A stretch of DNA of 63,857 bases. Origin: Sphingopyxis sp. LC81. GTDB taxonomy: Bacteria; Pseudomonadota; Alphaproteobacteria; Sphingomonadales; Sphingomonadaceae. The notes under the pieces were generated by a model. It had not been told where the DNA came from and made no database searches. It saw only the letters and a program-made list of their open reading frames with translations. The position numbers and the translations under genes are program-made. The stretch spans positions 1-63,857 of the forward strand of contig NZ_JNFD01000042.1 in assembly GCF_000756375.1 (NCBI RefSeq). The letters run 5' to 3'. Positions 35,555 through 43,517 of the stretch are shown one piece after another; position 1 is the first letter of the stretch, and each line of letters starts with the position of its first letter.

Positions 35555-36424
35555 TCAGATGATGCCAAAGGTCCAGCCCTCGGTTCGCGCAAGGCGGTCC
35601 GTCAGCGGCGAAGGCGACCAGGGCGCGGCGTCGCCAGCGATCGCGCGCAGCCAGGTGGCGGTCAGCAGCGCGTCGCTCGCATGGTCGCTGACCGGCCCCG
35701 TCAAGCTGCAGGGCGGCGAACCCAGCGCCGCGAGCGCCGCGTCGAGCGCCGCGCCGTCGCGGATCTTGCTGCGCCCCGGGGGCAGTCCGGCCGCGCGCGC
35801 GGCAAGGCTGGTGTAGATTTCGACCAGCATCGGCCCCGCCGCGGGCACCGGATCGCCGGGCCACAGCGGGATGCGGCGCGCCAGCCGGTGGAGCAGGCGC
35901 ATGCCCGACAGGCTCGCCTTGCCGACCTGCGCCGCGCCGACGAGGTTGAAATTGCTGACGCTCGCCGCCTGCTTCGTCGCGCGCTGGTGATGCTCGACGA
36001 CGCGCAGCCGCCCCGCGCCGGCTTCGAACAGATCGCCGGCCTCGCCGCGCTGGCGGAAATGCCGCCGCGCCTCGGAGTGCGTTAGGAATCCGCCCGCTTC
36101 ATAATGCGGATCGCCGCCCGCCAGATGTTCGACGAGCGCCCATAGCGCGCGCATGTCGGCCGGACTTTCAGCCCAGCCGGGGAAATAGGCGCCATGGTCG
36201 GCAAAGGCGAAGGCGGCCGAAAAGTCGAAACCGATCAGCATATTCTCGCCCGCCGCCGCGACGCCCTCCAGCCAATCGAGGATTTCGGCGCGCGACCAGA
36301 TATGCCCCGGCCGCACCAGTGCGGGCGCTGCGCTGCCGCTCGCGACCGCCAGGGCGATCCCGCGCTGGCGCGGACCGCGGGCGCCCGACCAGTCGAGCGC
36401 GGCAAAATGGGTGAAAGGACGCAT
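35555..36424 (-). CDS. DUF429-like protein, predicted RNase H fold
   Basis: The 289-residue cytoplasmic protein has ALDWSGA near the N-terminus, IGFDFSAAFAF near residue 65, a central EIYTS segment and the C-terminal DHASDALLTA. This order of acidic motifs resembles DUF429 predicted nucleases with an RNase H-like core. No activity is known. It stands alone next to tRNA-Thr and is divergent from nfu. Confidence 0.7.
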   Translation of the reverse strand: MRPFTHFAALDWSGARGPRQRGIALAVASGSAAPALVRPGHIWSRAEILDWLEGVAAAGENMLIGFDFSAAFAFADHGAYFPGWAESPADMRALWALVEHLAGGDPHYEAGGFLTHSEARRHFRQRGEAGDLFEAGAGRLRVVEHHQRATKQAASVSNFNLVGAAQVGKASLSGMRLLHRLARRIPLWPGDPVPAAGPMLVEIYTSLAARAAGLPPGRSKIRDGAALDAALAALGSPPCSLTGPVSDHASDALLTATWLRAIAGDAAPWSPSPLTDRLARTEGWTFGII

Positions 36425-36487
36425 CGCCGCGCCTTAGCGCATCCATGTCGTCTTGCACAAAGCCTCGCTCGGCCCCACATGCACCCC

Positions 36488-37063
36488 ATGCTGATCGAAA
36501 CCGAATCGACGCCCAATCCTGCGACGCTCAAATTCCTGCCCGGCCGGGCGGTGATGGAGGCGGGAACCCGCGACTTTGCGAGCCCCGAAGAGGCCGAGGC
36601 GTCGCCGCTCGCGAGCGCGCTTTTCTCGCTTGGCGACGTGACGGGCGTCTTCTTCGGCCGCGATTTCGTGTCGGTGACGATCGCGCCCGGCGCCGAATGG
36701 GCCGATGTGAAGCCCGATGTGCTCGGTATCGTGATGGATCACTTTCTCGCCGACGTGCCGCTGTTCAACGCCGCAAGCGCGGGCTTTTCGGTTCCGGCCG
36801 AGGATGAGGCCGGCTTTGCCGACGATCCGGCCGACGCCGACATCATCGAGCAGATCAAGGAGCTGATCGAAACGCGCGTCCGCCCCGCGGTCGCCAACGA
36901 CGGCGGCGACATCGTCTATCGCGGTTTCGACAAGGGCAATGTCTATCTAAAGATGCAGGGCGCGTGCGCGGGATGCCCGTCCTCGACCGCGACGCTGAAG
37001 AATGGCATCGAGTCCCTCTTGAAACATTATGTGCCTGAGGTAACGGCAGTCCACGCCGTCTGA
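36488..37063 (+). CDS. nfu: NfuA/NifU-like Fe-S cluster carrier
   Basis: The 191-residue protein has the Nfu N-terminal domain (MLIETESTPNPATLKFLPG) and the C-terminal NifU domain with the cluster-binding CAGCPSS (CxxC) motif and the ETRVRPAVANDGGDI signature. It delivers 4Fe-4S clusters to target enzymes. An ATG three codons upstream is possible; the chosen start matches the family's usual N-terminus. Confidence 0.93.
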   Translation: MLIETESTPNPATLKFLPGRAVMEAGTRDFASPEEAEASPLASALFSLGDVTGVFFGRDFVSVTIAPGAEWADVKPDVLGIVMDHFLADVPLFNAASAGFSVPAEDEAGFADDPADADIIEQIKELIETRVRPAVANDGGDIVYRGFDKGNVYLKMQGACAGCPSSTATLKNGIESLLKHYVPEVTAVHAV

Positions 37064-37088
37064 CCAAAATCATTTCAGGAGATAACCC

Positions 37089-37682
37089 ATGAGCGAGCCG
37101 CTTTCCGACAGCGCTCTCGACCAGCTGTTTCGTACCGCGCGCACCTATAATGGCTATCTCGACAAGCCGGTTTCGGAAACGCAGCTGCACGCGATCTGGG
37201 ATCTGGTGAAATTCGGCCCGACCAGCGCCAACAGCCTGCCGGCGCGGATCGTCTGGTGCGTGACCGACGAGGCGAAGGCGAAGCTCGCCGCGTTCGCGAT
37301 ACCGGGGAACGAGGAAAAGATCCTGAAGGCGCCGGTCACCGCGATCATCGCGAGCGACAATGAATTTTACGAAAATCTGCCCGAATTTTTCCCGCATACC
37401 GACGCGCGCAGCTGGTTCGTGGGCAATGAGGCGCTGGCGCAGACGACGGCTTTCCGCAATGCCACGCTCCAGGGCGCTTATTTCATCCTCGCCGCGCGTG
37501 CACTCGGGCTCGATACCGGGCCGATGTCGGGGTTCAACAACGCCGGGGTCGACGAGGCCTTCTTTGCCGACCAGCCGAATGTGAAGAGCAATTTCATCTC
37601 GACCCTCGGCTATGGCGATGCCGCGACGATCTTCGATCGCAGCCCGCGCCCCGATTTCGCCCGCTTCAACCGTATCGCCTGA
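37089..37682 (+). CDS. RutE-like nitroreductase (putative malonic semialdehyde reductase)
   Basis: The 197-residue flavoprotein belongs to the HadB/RutE nitroreductase group: RTYNGYLDKPVSETQLHAIWD, FGPTSANSLPARIVW and ARALGLDTGPMSGF. RutE members reduce malonic semialdehyde in uracil breakdown, but no other rut gene is nearby. A general aldehyde- or nitro-reductase role is as likely. The start follows TCAGGAG. Confidence 0.85.
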   Translation: MSEPLSDSALDQLFRTARTYNGYLDKPVSETQLHAIWDLVKFGPTSANSLPARIVWCVTDEAKAKLAAFAIPGNEEKILKAPVTAIIASDNEFYENLPEFFPHTDARSWFVGNEALAQTTAFRNATLQGAYFILAARALGLDTGPMSGFNNAGVDEAFFADQPNVKSNFISTLGYGDAATIFDRSPRPDFARFNRIA

Positions 37683-37697
37683 GCGCGTTCCACCACT

Positions 37698-38315
37698 ATG
37701 CGGTATCTGGTCATCGATTCGGCGAGTGAGGCCTGTTCGGTGGCGCTGCTGGAGGCCGGAGCGGTCGTCGACCATCGCCACGAGGTGATCGGCCGCGGCC
37801 ATGCCGAACGGCTGGTTCCGCTGATCGCCGAACTCGCGGACGGCGGCCGCGCCGACGTCATCGTCGCGGGATGCGGCCCGGGCAGTTTTGCCGGGGTCCG
37901 GATCGGCGTGGCGGCGGCGCGCGCGCTCGCGCTCGGCTGGCAGGTGCCCGTGCATGGCTTTTCGACGCTCGCGCTCGTTGCGGCCGGCGCCGCCGATGAT
38001 ATCGCGGCCGCCGGCGGCGCGCTGGTGGTGATGGAGGGCGGGCACGGCCAATGGTTCGTCCAGCCGTTCGCGGCCGACCTGACGCCGCGCGGCGAGATTC
38101 GCTCGCTCCTTCCCGACGACGCCGTCCTGATCGGCGACGAGCTGGTCGTCGGCAATCGCGCCGAGCCCTTTGTCGCGCGGCGCGGCGCCGGGCGCGCGCT
38201 GGCGGCACTGCCCGACGCGCGCGCCTTCCTGCGGCTGCCGCCCGCTTTGCTGATCGATCAGCCCAGCCCGATTTACGGCCGCGCACCCGATGCCAAGCCG
38301 ATGGCGCCGGCATGA
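37698..38315 (+). CDS. tsaB: tRNA t6A threonylcarbamoyladenosine biosynthesis protein TsaB
   Basis: The 205-residue ASKHA-fold protein has the N-terminal LVIDSASEACSVALLEAG and GCGPGSFAGVRIGVAAARAL signatures. It partners TsaD and TsaE in making t6A at position 37 of ANN-decoding tRNAs. The stop overlaps the rimI start (ATGA), the usual tsaB-rimI arrangement. Confidence 0.93.
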   Translation: MRYLVIDSASEACSVALLEAGAVVDHRHEVIGRGHAERLVPLIAELADGGRADVIVAGCGPGSFAGVRIGVAAARALALGWQVPVHGFSTLALVAAGAADDIAAAGGALVVMEGGHGQWFVQPFAADLTPRGEIRSLLPDDAVLIGDELVVGNRAEPFVARRGAGRALAALPDARAFLRLPPALLIDQPSPIYGRAPDAKPMAPA

Positions 38316-38794
38316 CGGGCGCCATCCGCCTCGCCACCGCGCGCGTCGGCGATCTCGCCGCGGTGATGCGCGTGATGGAGGCCGCGTTCGAGCCCGCTTA
38401 TGGCGAAGCGTGGAGCGGCGCGCAGCTTTTGACCTTGTTCGCGCTGCCCTCGGCGCGCGTGTGCCTCGCGTGGGACGGCGATCATGCGTGCGGCTTCTCG
38501 GCGGCGCGCATCGCCGGGCCCGAAAGCGAATTATTGTTGCTCGCGGTCGACCCGCTGTTTCGCGGCCGCGGTATCGGTGCATTACTGATCGACGACTGGC
38601 GCGCATGGGCGGCCGAACAGGGCGCCGAAGACTATTTTCTTGAAATGCGCGCCGATAATGACGCGGTTCATCTCTACGCGAGCGCGGGGTTTGCAGAGTG
38701 CGGCCGGCGGCCGGCCTATTACCGCGGCAATGACGGGGTGGTTCGCGACGCAATTACGATGCGCCAGTCGGCACGCGACGAAAAGGCGGACTGA
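38312..38794 (+). CDS. rimI: RimI-like ribosomal-protein/GNAT acetyltransferase
   Basis: The 160-residue GNAT protein has an acetyl-CoA-binding loop RGRGIGALLIDDW and LEMRADNDAVHLYASAGFAECGRRPAYY, typical of RimI, the N-alpha-acetyltransferase of ribosomal protein bS18 or other N-termini. It is coupled to tsaB by a four-base overlap. Confidence 0.9.
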   Translation: MTGAIRLATARVGDLAAVMRVMEAAFEPAYGEAWSGAQLLTLFALPSARVCLAWDGDHACGFSAARIAGPESELLLLAVDPLFRGRGIGALLIDDWRAWAAEQGAEDYFLEMRADNDAVHLYASAGFAECGRRPAYYRGNDGVVRDAITMRQSARDEKAD

Positions 38795-38902
38795 TCCGTC
38801 ATTGCGGAATTCCATCCAAAGTGGCAGTATTCTGGCTGGCGGAAGAACAAATCCAATATTCGCCGGCATGTCTTCTGGGTAAAATAAACAAGGAATAGTC
38901 TC

Positions 38903-39337
38903 ATGTCCGACCAAGCCGATACCAACGAGATGCTCGTTACGCTTACTGCTGACATCGTCGCCGCGCACGTCAGCAACAACAGCGTCGCCATTTCGGACCT
39001 CTCCATTTTGATAAATAATGTGCACGCGGCGCTGTCGGGGCTCGGCACCGAACCGGTCGTCGAGGAAAAGCTGGTGCCGGCGGTGTCGATCCGCACCTCG
39101 GTCAAGCCCGACTATATCGTCTGTCTCGAGGACGGCAAAAAGCTCAAGATGCTGCGCCGCCACCTGATGACGCATTATGGTATGACCCCTGACGATTATC
39201 GCGCGAAATGGGGTCTGCCCGCCGACTATCCGATGGTCGCGCCGAACTATGCCGAAAAGCGCCGCGCGCTGGCCAAGGAAATCGGCCTCGGCACCAAGGG
39301 CCGCGGCGGCGGGCGCAAGCGCAAGCCCAAGGCCTGA
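38903..39337 (+). CDS. mucR: MucR/Ros family zinc-finger transcriptional regulator
   Basis: The 144-residue protein has an N-terminal oligomerisation region and the prokaryotic zinc finger with YIVCLEDGKKLKMLRRHLMTHYGMT, followed by the DYRAKWGLPADYPMVAPNYA signature and a basic Gly/Arg/Lys tail. MucR proteins act as H-NS-like global silencers that bind AT-rich DNA. The 108-bp upstream gap is clearly AT-richer than the surrounding sequence, which fits autoregulation. The start follows AAGGAA. Confidence 0.94.
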   Translation: MSDQADTNEMLVTLTADIVAAHVSNNSVAISDLSILINNVHAALSGLGTEPVVEEKLVPAVSIRTSVKPDYIVCLEDGKKLKMLRRHLMTHYGMTPDDYRAKWGLPADYPMVAPNYAEKRRALAKEIGLGTKGRGGGRKRKPKA

Positions 39338-39472
39338 TACTTGCGATAAATCGCTCCAGCCGGAGCAGGGAAGGGCGGCGTCGTAGGGGTGCCGCCCTTG
39401 TCCTATTCGCGGGGCGTGCCTATACAGTTTGTAACAAAGACAGACACGGCTGCATCTGCAGGAAAGGCAAGC

Positions 39473-39898
39473 ATGTCCGGCAATATCGATCTCGAAGCCC
39501 TGTGCCACGAAAAGGGGCTGCGCATCACCGAACAGCGTCGCATCATTGCGCGCGTCATCTCGGATTCGGAGGATCATCCCGACGTCGAGACGCTGTATGA
39601 ACGCGCGTCAAAGGTCGACAGCGGCATCTCGATCGCCACCGTCTACCGCACCGTCCGCCTGTTCGAAGAGGCGGGCATTCTCGACCGCCACGATTTCGGC
39701 GACGGCCGCTCGCGCTACGAAGCCGCGCCCGAGGCGCATCACGATCATCTGATCGACGTCGAAACGGGCAAGGTGATCGAATTCGTCGATCCCGAGCTCG
39801 AGGCGTTGCAAAAGGTGATCGCCGAACGACTGGGCTACCGCCTCGTCGACCATCGCATGGAGCTTTATGGTGTCGCCATCGATCGCAAGCGCGACTGA
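39473..39898 (+). CDS. fur: Fur-family metalloregulator (Fur/Mur)
   Basis: The 141-residue protein has the winged-helix domain (LRITEQRRIIARVI, SIATVYRTVRLFEEAGIL) and the metal motif HHDHLIDVETGKVIEF, where the cysteines of the E. coli structural Zn site are replaced. This is the usual state in alphaproteobacterial Fur/Mur proteins. It controls iron or manganese genes; a Fur-box-like palindrome lies upstream of the TonB receptor at 43518. The start follows AGGAAAGG. The 3' end overlaps the next gene by 32 bp. Confidence 0.93.
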   Translation: MSGNIDLEALCHEKGLRITEQRRIIARVISDSEDHPDVETLYERASKVDSGISIATVYRTVRLFEEAGILDRHDFGDGRSRYEAAPEAHHDHLIDVETGKVIEFVDPELEALQKVIAERLGYRLVDHRMELYGVAIDRKRD

Positions 39899-40655
39899 TC
39901 GCGCCTCGATCACCTGGCGGACGGTCGCCCGTCTCGCCTTGATGGTGCTGACGCTGCTGTTTCTGATCGTCCCGCACCTCCTCTACCGCGCTGCCCGTCG
40001 CCCGTCGCCGATGGTGATGGCCTTCCTGAATGCCGTGGGCTGGATCGCCGGGCTGCGCATCCGCACGACGGGGACGCGGCTCAGGCGCAACGTCCTGTTC
40101 GTGTCGAACCATGTCAGCTGGCTCGACATTCTCGCATTGGGCGGCGCCGCGCGCTCGGCGTTCGTGTCGAAGGCCGAGGTCGGTGAAACGCCGCTCGTCG
40201 GCTGGCTCGCCGACCAGAACCACACCATCTATGTCCAGCGCGAGGCGCGGCGCGAGATTCACAATCAGGCGAACGAGCTGCGGGGTGCGCTCGCGCGCGG
40301 CCGTCCGGTGACGCTCTTTCCCGAAGGCACGACGGGGCCCGGTGACGGCCTGCTGCCCTTCCGCGCCTCGCTGTTCCAGGCGGTGATCCCGACGCCGCCG
40401 AACCTGCGCGTGCAGCCGGTATTTCTCGATTACGGGCACGAGGCGAACGACATCGCCTGGCTCGATCCCGAATCGGGGCTCGATAATTTCAAGCGGCTGC
40501 TCGCGCGCAAGCGCCCGGTCCACCTGACAATCCACTATCTCGATCCCTTGCCCGATATCGTCGAGGGCGACCGCAAGCTGCTCGCCGAGGCCGCGCGCGC
40601 CTCGATCGCGGCCGAAATCGCACGGTCTTCCGCCGGCGCGCCGCATCGCCTATAG
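39867..40655 (+). CDS. plsC: 1-acyl-sn-glycerol-3-phosphate acyltransferase (PlsC)
   Basis: The 262-residue membrane-associated enzyme has a hydrophobic N-terminal segment ([17 protein letters not shown]) and the acyltransferase motifs NHVSWLD (HX4D) and FPEGTTG. It makes phosphatidic acid from lysophosphatidic acid. The start lies inside the end of fur, which implies coupled translation; miaB follows 7 bp later. Confidence 0.92.
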   Translation: MVSPSIASATDRASITWRTVARLALMVLTLLFLIVPHLLYRAARRPSPMVMAFLNAVGWIAGLRIRTTGTRLRRNVLFVSNHVSWLDILALGGAARSAFVSKAEVGETPLVGWLADQNHTIYVQREARREIHNQANELRGALARGRPVTLFPEGTTGPGDGLLPFRASLFQAVIPTPPNLRVQPVFLDYGHEANDIAWLDPESGLDNFKRLLARKRPVHLTIHYLDPLPDIVEGDRKLLAEAARASIAAEIARSSAGAPHRL

Positions 40656-40662
40656 CGCGCCG

Positions 40663-42000
40663 ATGAAATCCGACTCCCCCAAGACTTTTCACGTCAAATC
40701 CTTCGGCTGCCAGATGAACGTCTATGACGGCGAGCGCATGGCCGAGATGCTGGGCGCCGAGGGCTATGTGGCCGCCGCCGACGGCGCCGACGCCGACCTC
40801 GTCGTGCTCAACACGTGCCACATCCGCGAGAAAGCGGCCGAGAAGGTCTATTCGGACATCGGCCGGCTGAAGCGCGCCGACGGCAGCCGTCCGACGATCG
40901 CCGTCGCGGGCTGCGTCGCGCAAGCCGAGGGCGCCGAAATCGCGCGCCGCGCGCCGACCGTCGATGTCGTCGTCGGCCCGCAGGCGTACCACCGCCTCCC
41001 CGACCTGATCGCCCGCGCCGCGCGCGGCGAGAAAGCCGTCGACCTCGACATGCCGCTCGAGAGCAAGTTCGGCGCGCTGCCCAAACGCGCGGGCGGCCAG
41101 CGCCCGACCGCCTTCCTGACCGTGCAGGAAGGCTGCGACAAATTCTGCACTTACTGCGTCGTGCCCTACACGCGCGGCGCCGAGATCAGCCGCCCGTTCG
41201 CCGACCTGATCGCCGAGGCGCGCGCGCTCGTCGCGGGCGGGGTGCGCGAAATCACCTTGCTCGGCCAGAACGTCAACGCGTGGGACGGCGAGGACGACAA
41301 GGGCCGGGCGATCGGCCTCGACGGGCTGATCCGCGAACTCGCGCGCGAGGATGGGCTGGAGCGCATCCGCTATACCACCAGCCACCCCAACGACATGACC
41401 GACGGGTTGATCGCCGCGCATGGCGAAATCGACAAGCTGATGCCCTTCCTCCATCTGCCGGTGCAGGCGGGCAGCGACCGCATTCTCGCGGCAATGAACC
41501 GCAGCCATTCGGTCGAAAGCTATCTGAAAATCATCGAACGCGTCCGTGCCGTGCGCCCCGACATCGCGATTTCGGGCGACTTCATCGTCGGCTTCCCGGG
41601 TGAAAGTGACGCCGATTTCGAGGCGACGCTCGATATCGTCCGCGCGACCAATTATGCGATGGCATACAGCTTCAAATATTCGCGCCGCCCCGGCACCCCC
41701 GCCGCGACGATGGACGGCCAGATCGACGAAGCGGTGCTCAACGACCGCCTCCAGCGGCTGCAGGCTTTGCTCAACGAACAGCAGCAGGCGTTCAACGAGG
41801 CGACCGTTGGCCGCACGACGCGTCTGCTTCTCGAACGCAAGGGCAAGCTCGAAGGCCAGTTGATCGGCAAGTCGCCCTGGCTCCAGTCGGTGCACGTCAT
41901 CGCGCCGGGGCTCAAGATCGGCGACATGATAGATGTACGCATCACCTCGGCCGGCGCCAACAGCGTCGGCGCCGAAGCGCTGACGGAAGAGGTCGCCTAG
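40663..42000 (+). CDS. miaB: tRNA-2-methylthio-N6-dimethylallyladenosine synthase MiaB
   Basis: The 445-residue radical-SAM methylthiotransferase has an N-terminal UPF0004 domain with three cluster cysteines (CQMN, NTCH and AGCVAQ), the radical-SAM CxxxCxxC in GCDKFCTYC, and a C-terminal TRAM domain. It modifies A37 of tRNAs reading UNN codons. The order miaB-phoH is the classical one. Confidence 0.96.
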   Translation: MKSDSPKTFHVKSFGCQMNVYDGERMAEMLGAEGYVAAADGADADLVVLNTCHIREKAAEKVYSDIGRLKRADGSRPTIAVAGCVAQAEGAEIARRAPTVDVVVGPQAYHRLPDLIARAARGEKAVDLDMPLESKFGALPKRAGGQRPTAFLTVQEGCDKFCTYCVVPYTRGAEISRPFADLIAEARALVAGGVREITLLGQNVNAWDGEDDKGRAIGLDGLIRELAREDGLERIRYTTSHPNDMTDGLIAAHGEIDKLMPFLHLPVQAGSDRILAAMNRSHSVESYLKIIERVRAVRPDIAISGDFIVGFPGESDADFEATLDIVRATNYAMAYSFKYSRRPGTPAATMDGQIDEAVLNDRLQRLQALLNEQQQAFNEATVGRTTRLLLERKGKLEGQLIGKSPWLQSVHVIAPGLKIGDMIDVRITSAGANSVGAEALTEEVA

Positions 42001-42130
42001 TGCGCTTGGCGGAACCTGTCTCCCCGAAGACACACTCCGCCTCCTTCCGTCGCATTCGCAGCCCGCAAGTCATGGACTCCCATCTTGGCGGGAGTACAGT
42101 CATGTCGTCGATCGAAGGAGCCTTGCTTAT

Positions 42131-43138
42131 ATGTCCAAACGCCCGCTGACCGCCTCCACCCCCGCCGAACCCGGCGACCGCGTCCGACTGACAGCGGAAT
42201 TTGAGCGAACGCAGCTTTTGGGCATTCTTTTCGGCGAGTTCGACCGCAATCTCGTTGCGATCGAAAACCGCCTCGGCGTCTATATCTCGGCGCGCGGCAA
42301 CCGCGTGCAGATCGAGGGCGAGGCCGAAGCCGCGGCGCGCGCGCGCGACGTGCTCACCGAACTTTATAACCGGATCGAACAGGGGCAGGAGGTCGACACC
42401 GGCCTCGTCGACGGCGTGATCGCGATGTCGGCGCAGCCGACGCTCGCGGGCATCATCCGCCACGACAAGGACGAAGCGCCGCCGATCATGATCCGCACGC
42501 GCAAAAAGATGATCGTCCCGCGCGCGCCGTCGCAGGTCCCCTATATGCAGGCGCTCGCGCGCGACGACGTGATTTTTGCGCTCGGCCCGGCGGGCACCGG
42601 CAAGACCTATCTTGCCGTCGCGCAGGCGGTTGCGCAGCTGATCACCGGCAGCGTCCAGCGTCTGATCCTCTCGCGTCCGGCGGTCGAGGCGGGCGAAAAG
42701 CTCGGCTTCCTCCCCGGCGACATGAAGGAAAAGGTCGATCCCTACCTCCGCCCGCTTTACGACGCGCTCCACGACTGCCTGCCCGCCGAGCAGGTCGAGC
42801 GCCGGATTGCGAGCGGAGAGATCGAGATCGCGCCGCTCGCCTTCATGCGCGGGCGCACGCTCGCCGATGCCTTCATCATCCTCGACGAGGCGCAGAACAC
42901 GACGATCCCGCAGATGAAGATGTTCCTGACGCGCTTCGGCATGAACAGCCGCATGGTGGTCTGCGGCGACCCCAAGCAGGTCGACTTGCCGATCCCCGCA
43001 ACCTCGGGCCTCGCCGACGCCGTCGGCCGGCTCGAAGGGCTGGAGGGCATCAACGTCAGCTACTTCACCAGCGCCGACGTCGTCCGCCACCCGATCGTCG
43101 GGCGCATCGTCGATGCCTATGAAGGGCCGGGGGCTTAG
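42131..43138 (+). CDS. ybeZ: PhoH-like ATPase (YbeZ)
   Basis: The 335-residue protein has an N-terminal KH-like segment and a PhoH NTPase domain with Walker A GPAGTGKT, Walker B ILDEAQNTT and the GDPKQVDLP sensor motif. It acts with the endoribonuclease YbeY in 16S rRNA maturation and quality control. A good AAGGAG site precedes the ATG, and a small inverted repeat (ACTCCC/GGGAGT) lies in the 130-bp gap after miaB. Its normal partner ybeY lies 9.5 kb downstream instead of directly after it. Confidence 0.94.
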   Translation: MSKRPLTASTPAEPGDRVRLTAEFERTQLLGILFGEFDRNLVAIENRLGVYISARGNRVQIEGEAEAAARARDVLTELYNRIEQGQEVDTGLVDGVIAMSAQPTLAGIIRHDKDEAPPIMIRTRKKMIVPRAPSQVPYMQALARDDVIFALGPAGTGKTYLAVAQAVAQLITGSVQRLILSRPAVEAGEKLGFLPGDMKEKVDPYLRPLYDALHDCLPAEQVERRIASGEIEIAPLAFMRGRTLADAFIILDEAQNTTIPQMKMFLTRFGMNSRMVVCGDPKQVDLPIPATSGLADAVGRLEGLEGINVSYFTSADVVRHPIVGRIVDAYEGPGA

Positions 43139-43140
43139 CG

Positions 43141-43330
43141 CGCGGACAGCGTCGGCTTTGGGGTGGGAAGCGGTCGTTCGAGTAGCACGCGAATACCCCC
43201 TCCCGCCTGCGGGAGGGGCAGCGAGGCTTGCGATCTTGTTCGTTGGCCGCAGCGGGGTGGGCTGATCGCAACGGTGCTGGCCCACCCCCGACCCCTCCCG
43301 CAAGCGGGAGGGGAGATTAACGTCCGCAAC
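43141..43330. repeat. REP-like palindromic intergenic element
   Basis: Two palindromes of the form CCCCTCCCGC-N2-GCGGGAGGGG lie at 43197-43218 and 43292-43313. Between them GGGGTGGGC and GCCCACCCC can form a further stem. This GC-rich composite hairpin is a style of interspersed intergenic repeat common in sphingomonads. It directly follows the phoH stop, at the start of the accessory segment. Confidence 0.75.
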
Positions 43331-43424
43331 CGGTCGCTACCCGTCTTTTATAATTCCGAGCTTGTTTCCGCGTTCACGGCGCTTGCGGCCGGATCGTCGC
43401 GCGCTGCCACCCGCCGCTAATTTT

Positions 43425-43476
43425 CGAGAACGATTCTCAATAGCATATTGACCCCCTGATTTTGTTCGCCTAGAGG
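43425..43476 (+). promoter_or_regulatory. Fur box and promoter of TonB receptor
   Basis: GAGAACGATTCTC (within 43425-43439) is a dyad of the TGAGAATNATTCTCA type recognised by Fur proteins. It lies just upstream of a -35 TTGACC (43448-43453), with a weak -10 TAGAGG (43471-43476) 17 bp further. Iron-dependent repression of the receptor is inferred. Confidence 0.65.
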
Positions 43477-43517
43477 GCCGCTATTGCGAGTCAGTCGCAT
43501 CAATTAGGGGAAGATAA

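Noticed and set aside
37089..37682. The RutE-like gene as evidence for a pyrimidine-degradation (rut) operon
   Set aside because: No rutA-D/F/G genes are present; it sits alone among housekeeping genes.
43197..43313. Regularly spaced palindromes as a possible CRISPR array
   Set aside because: There are only two units, each internally palindromic and GC-rich, with no further repeats or cas genes.
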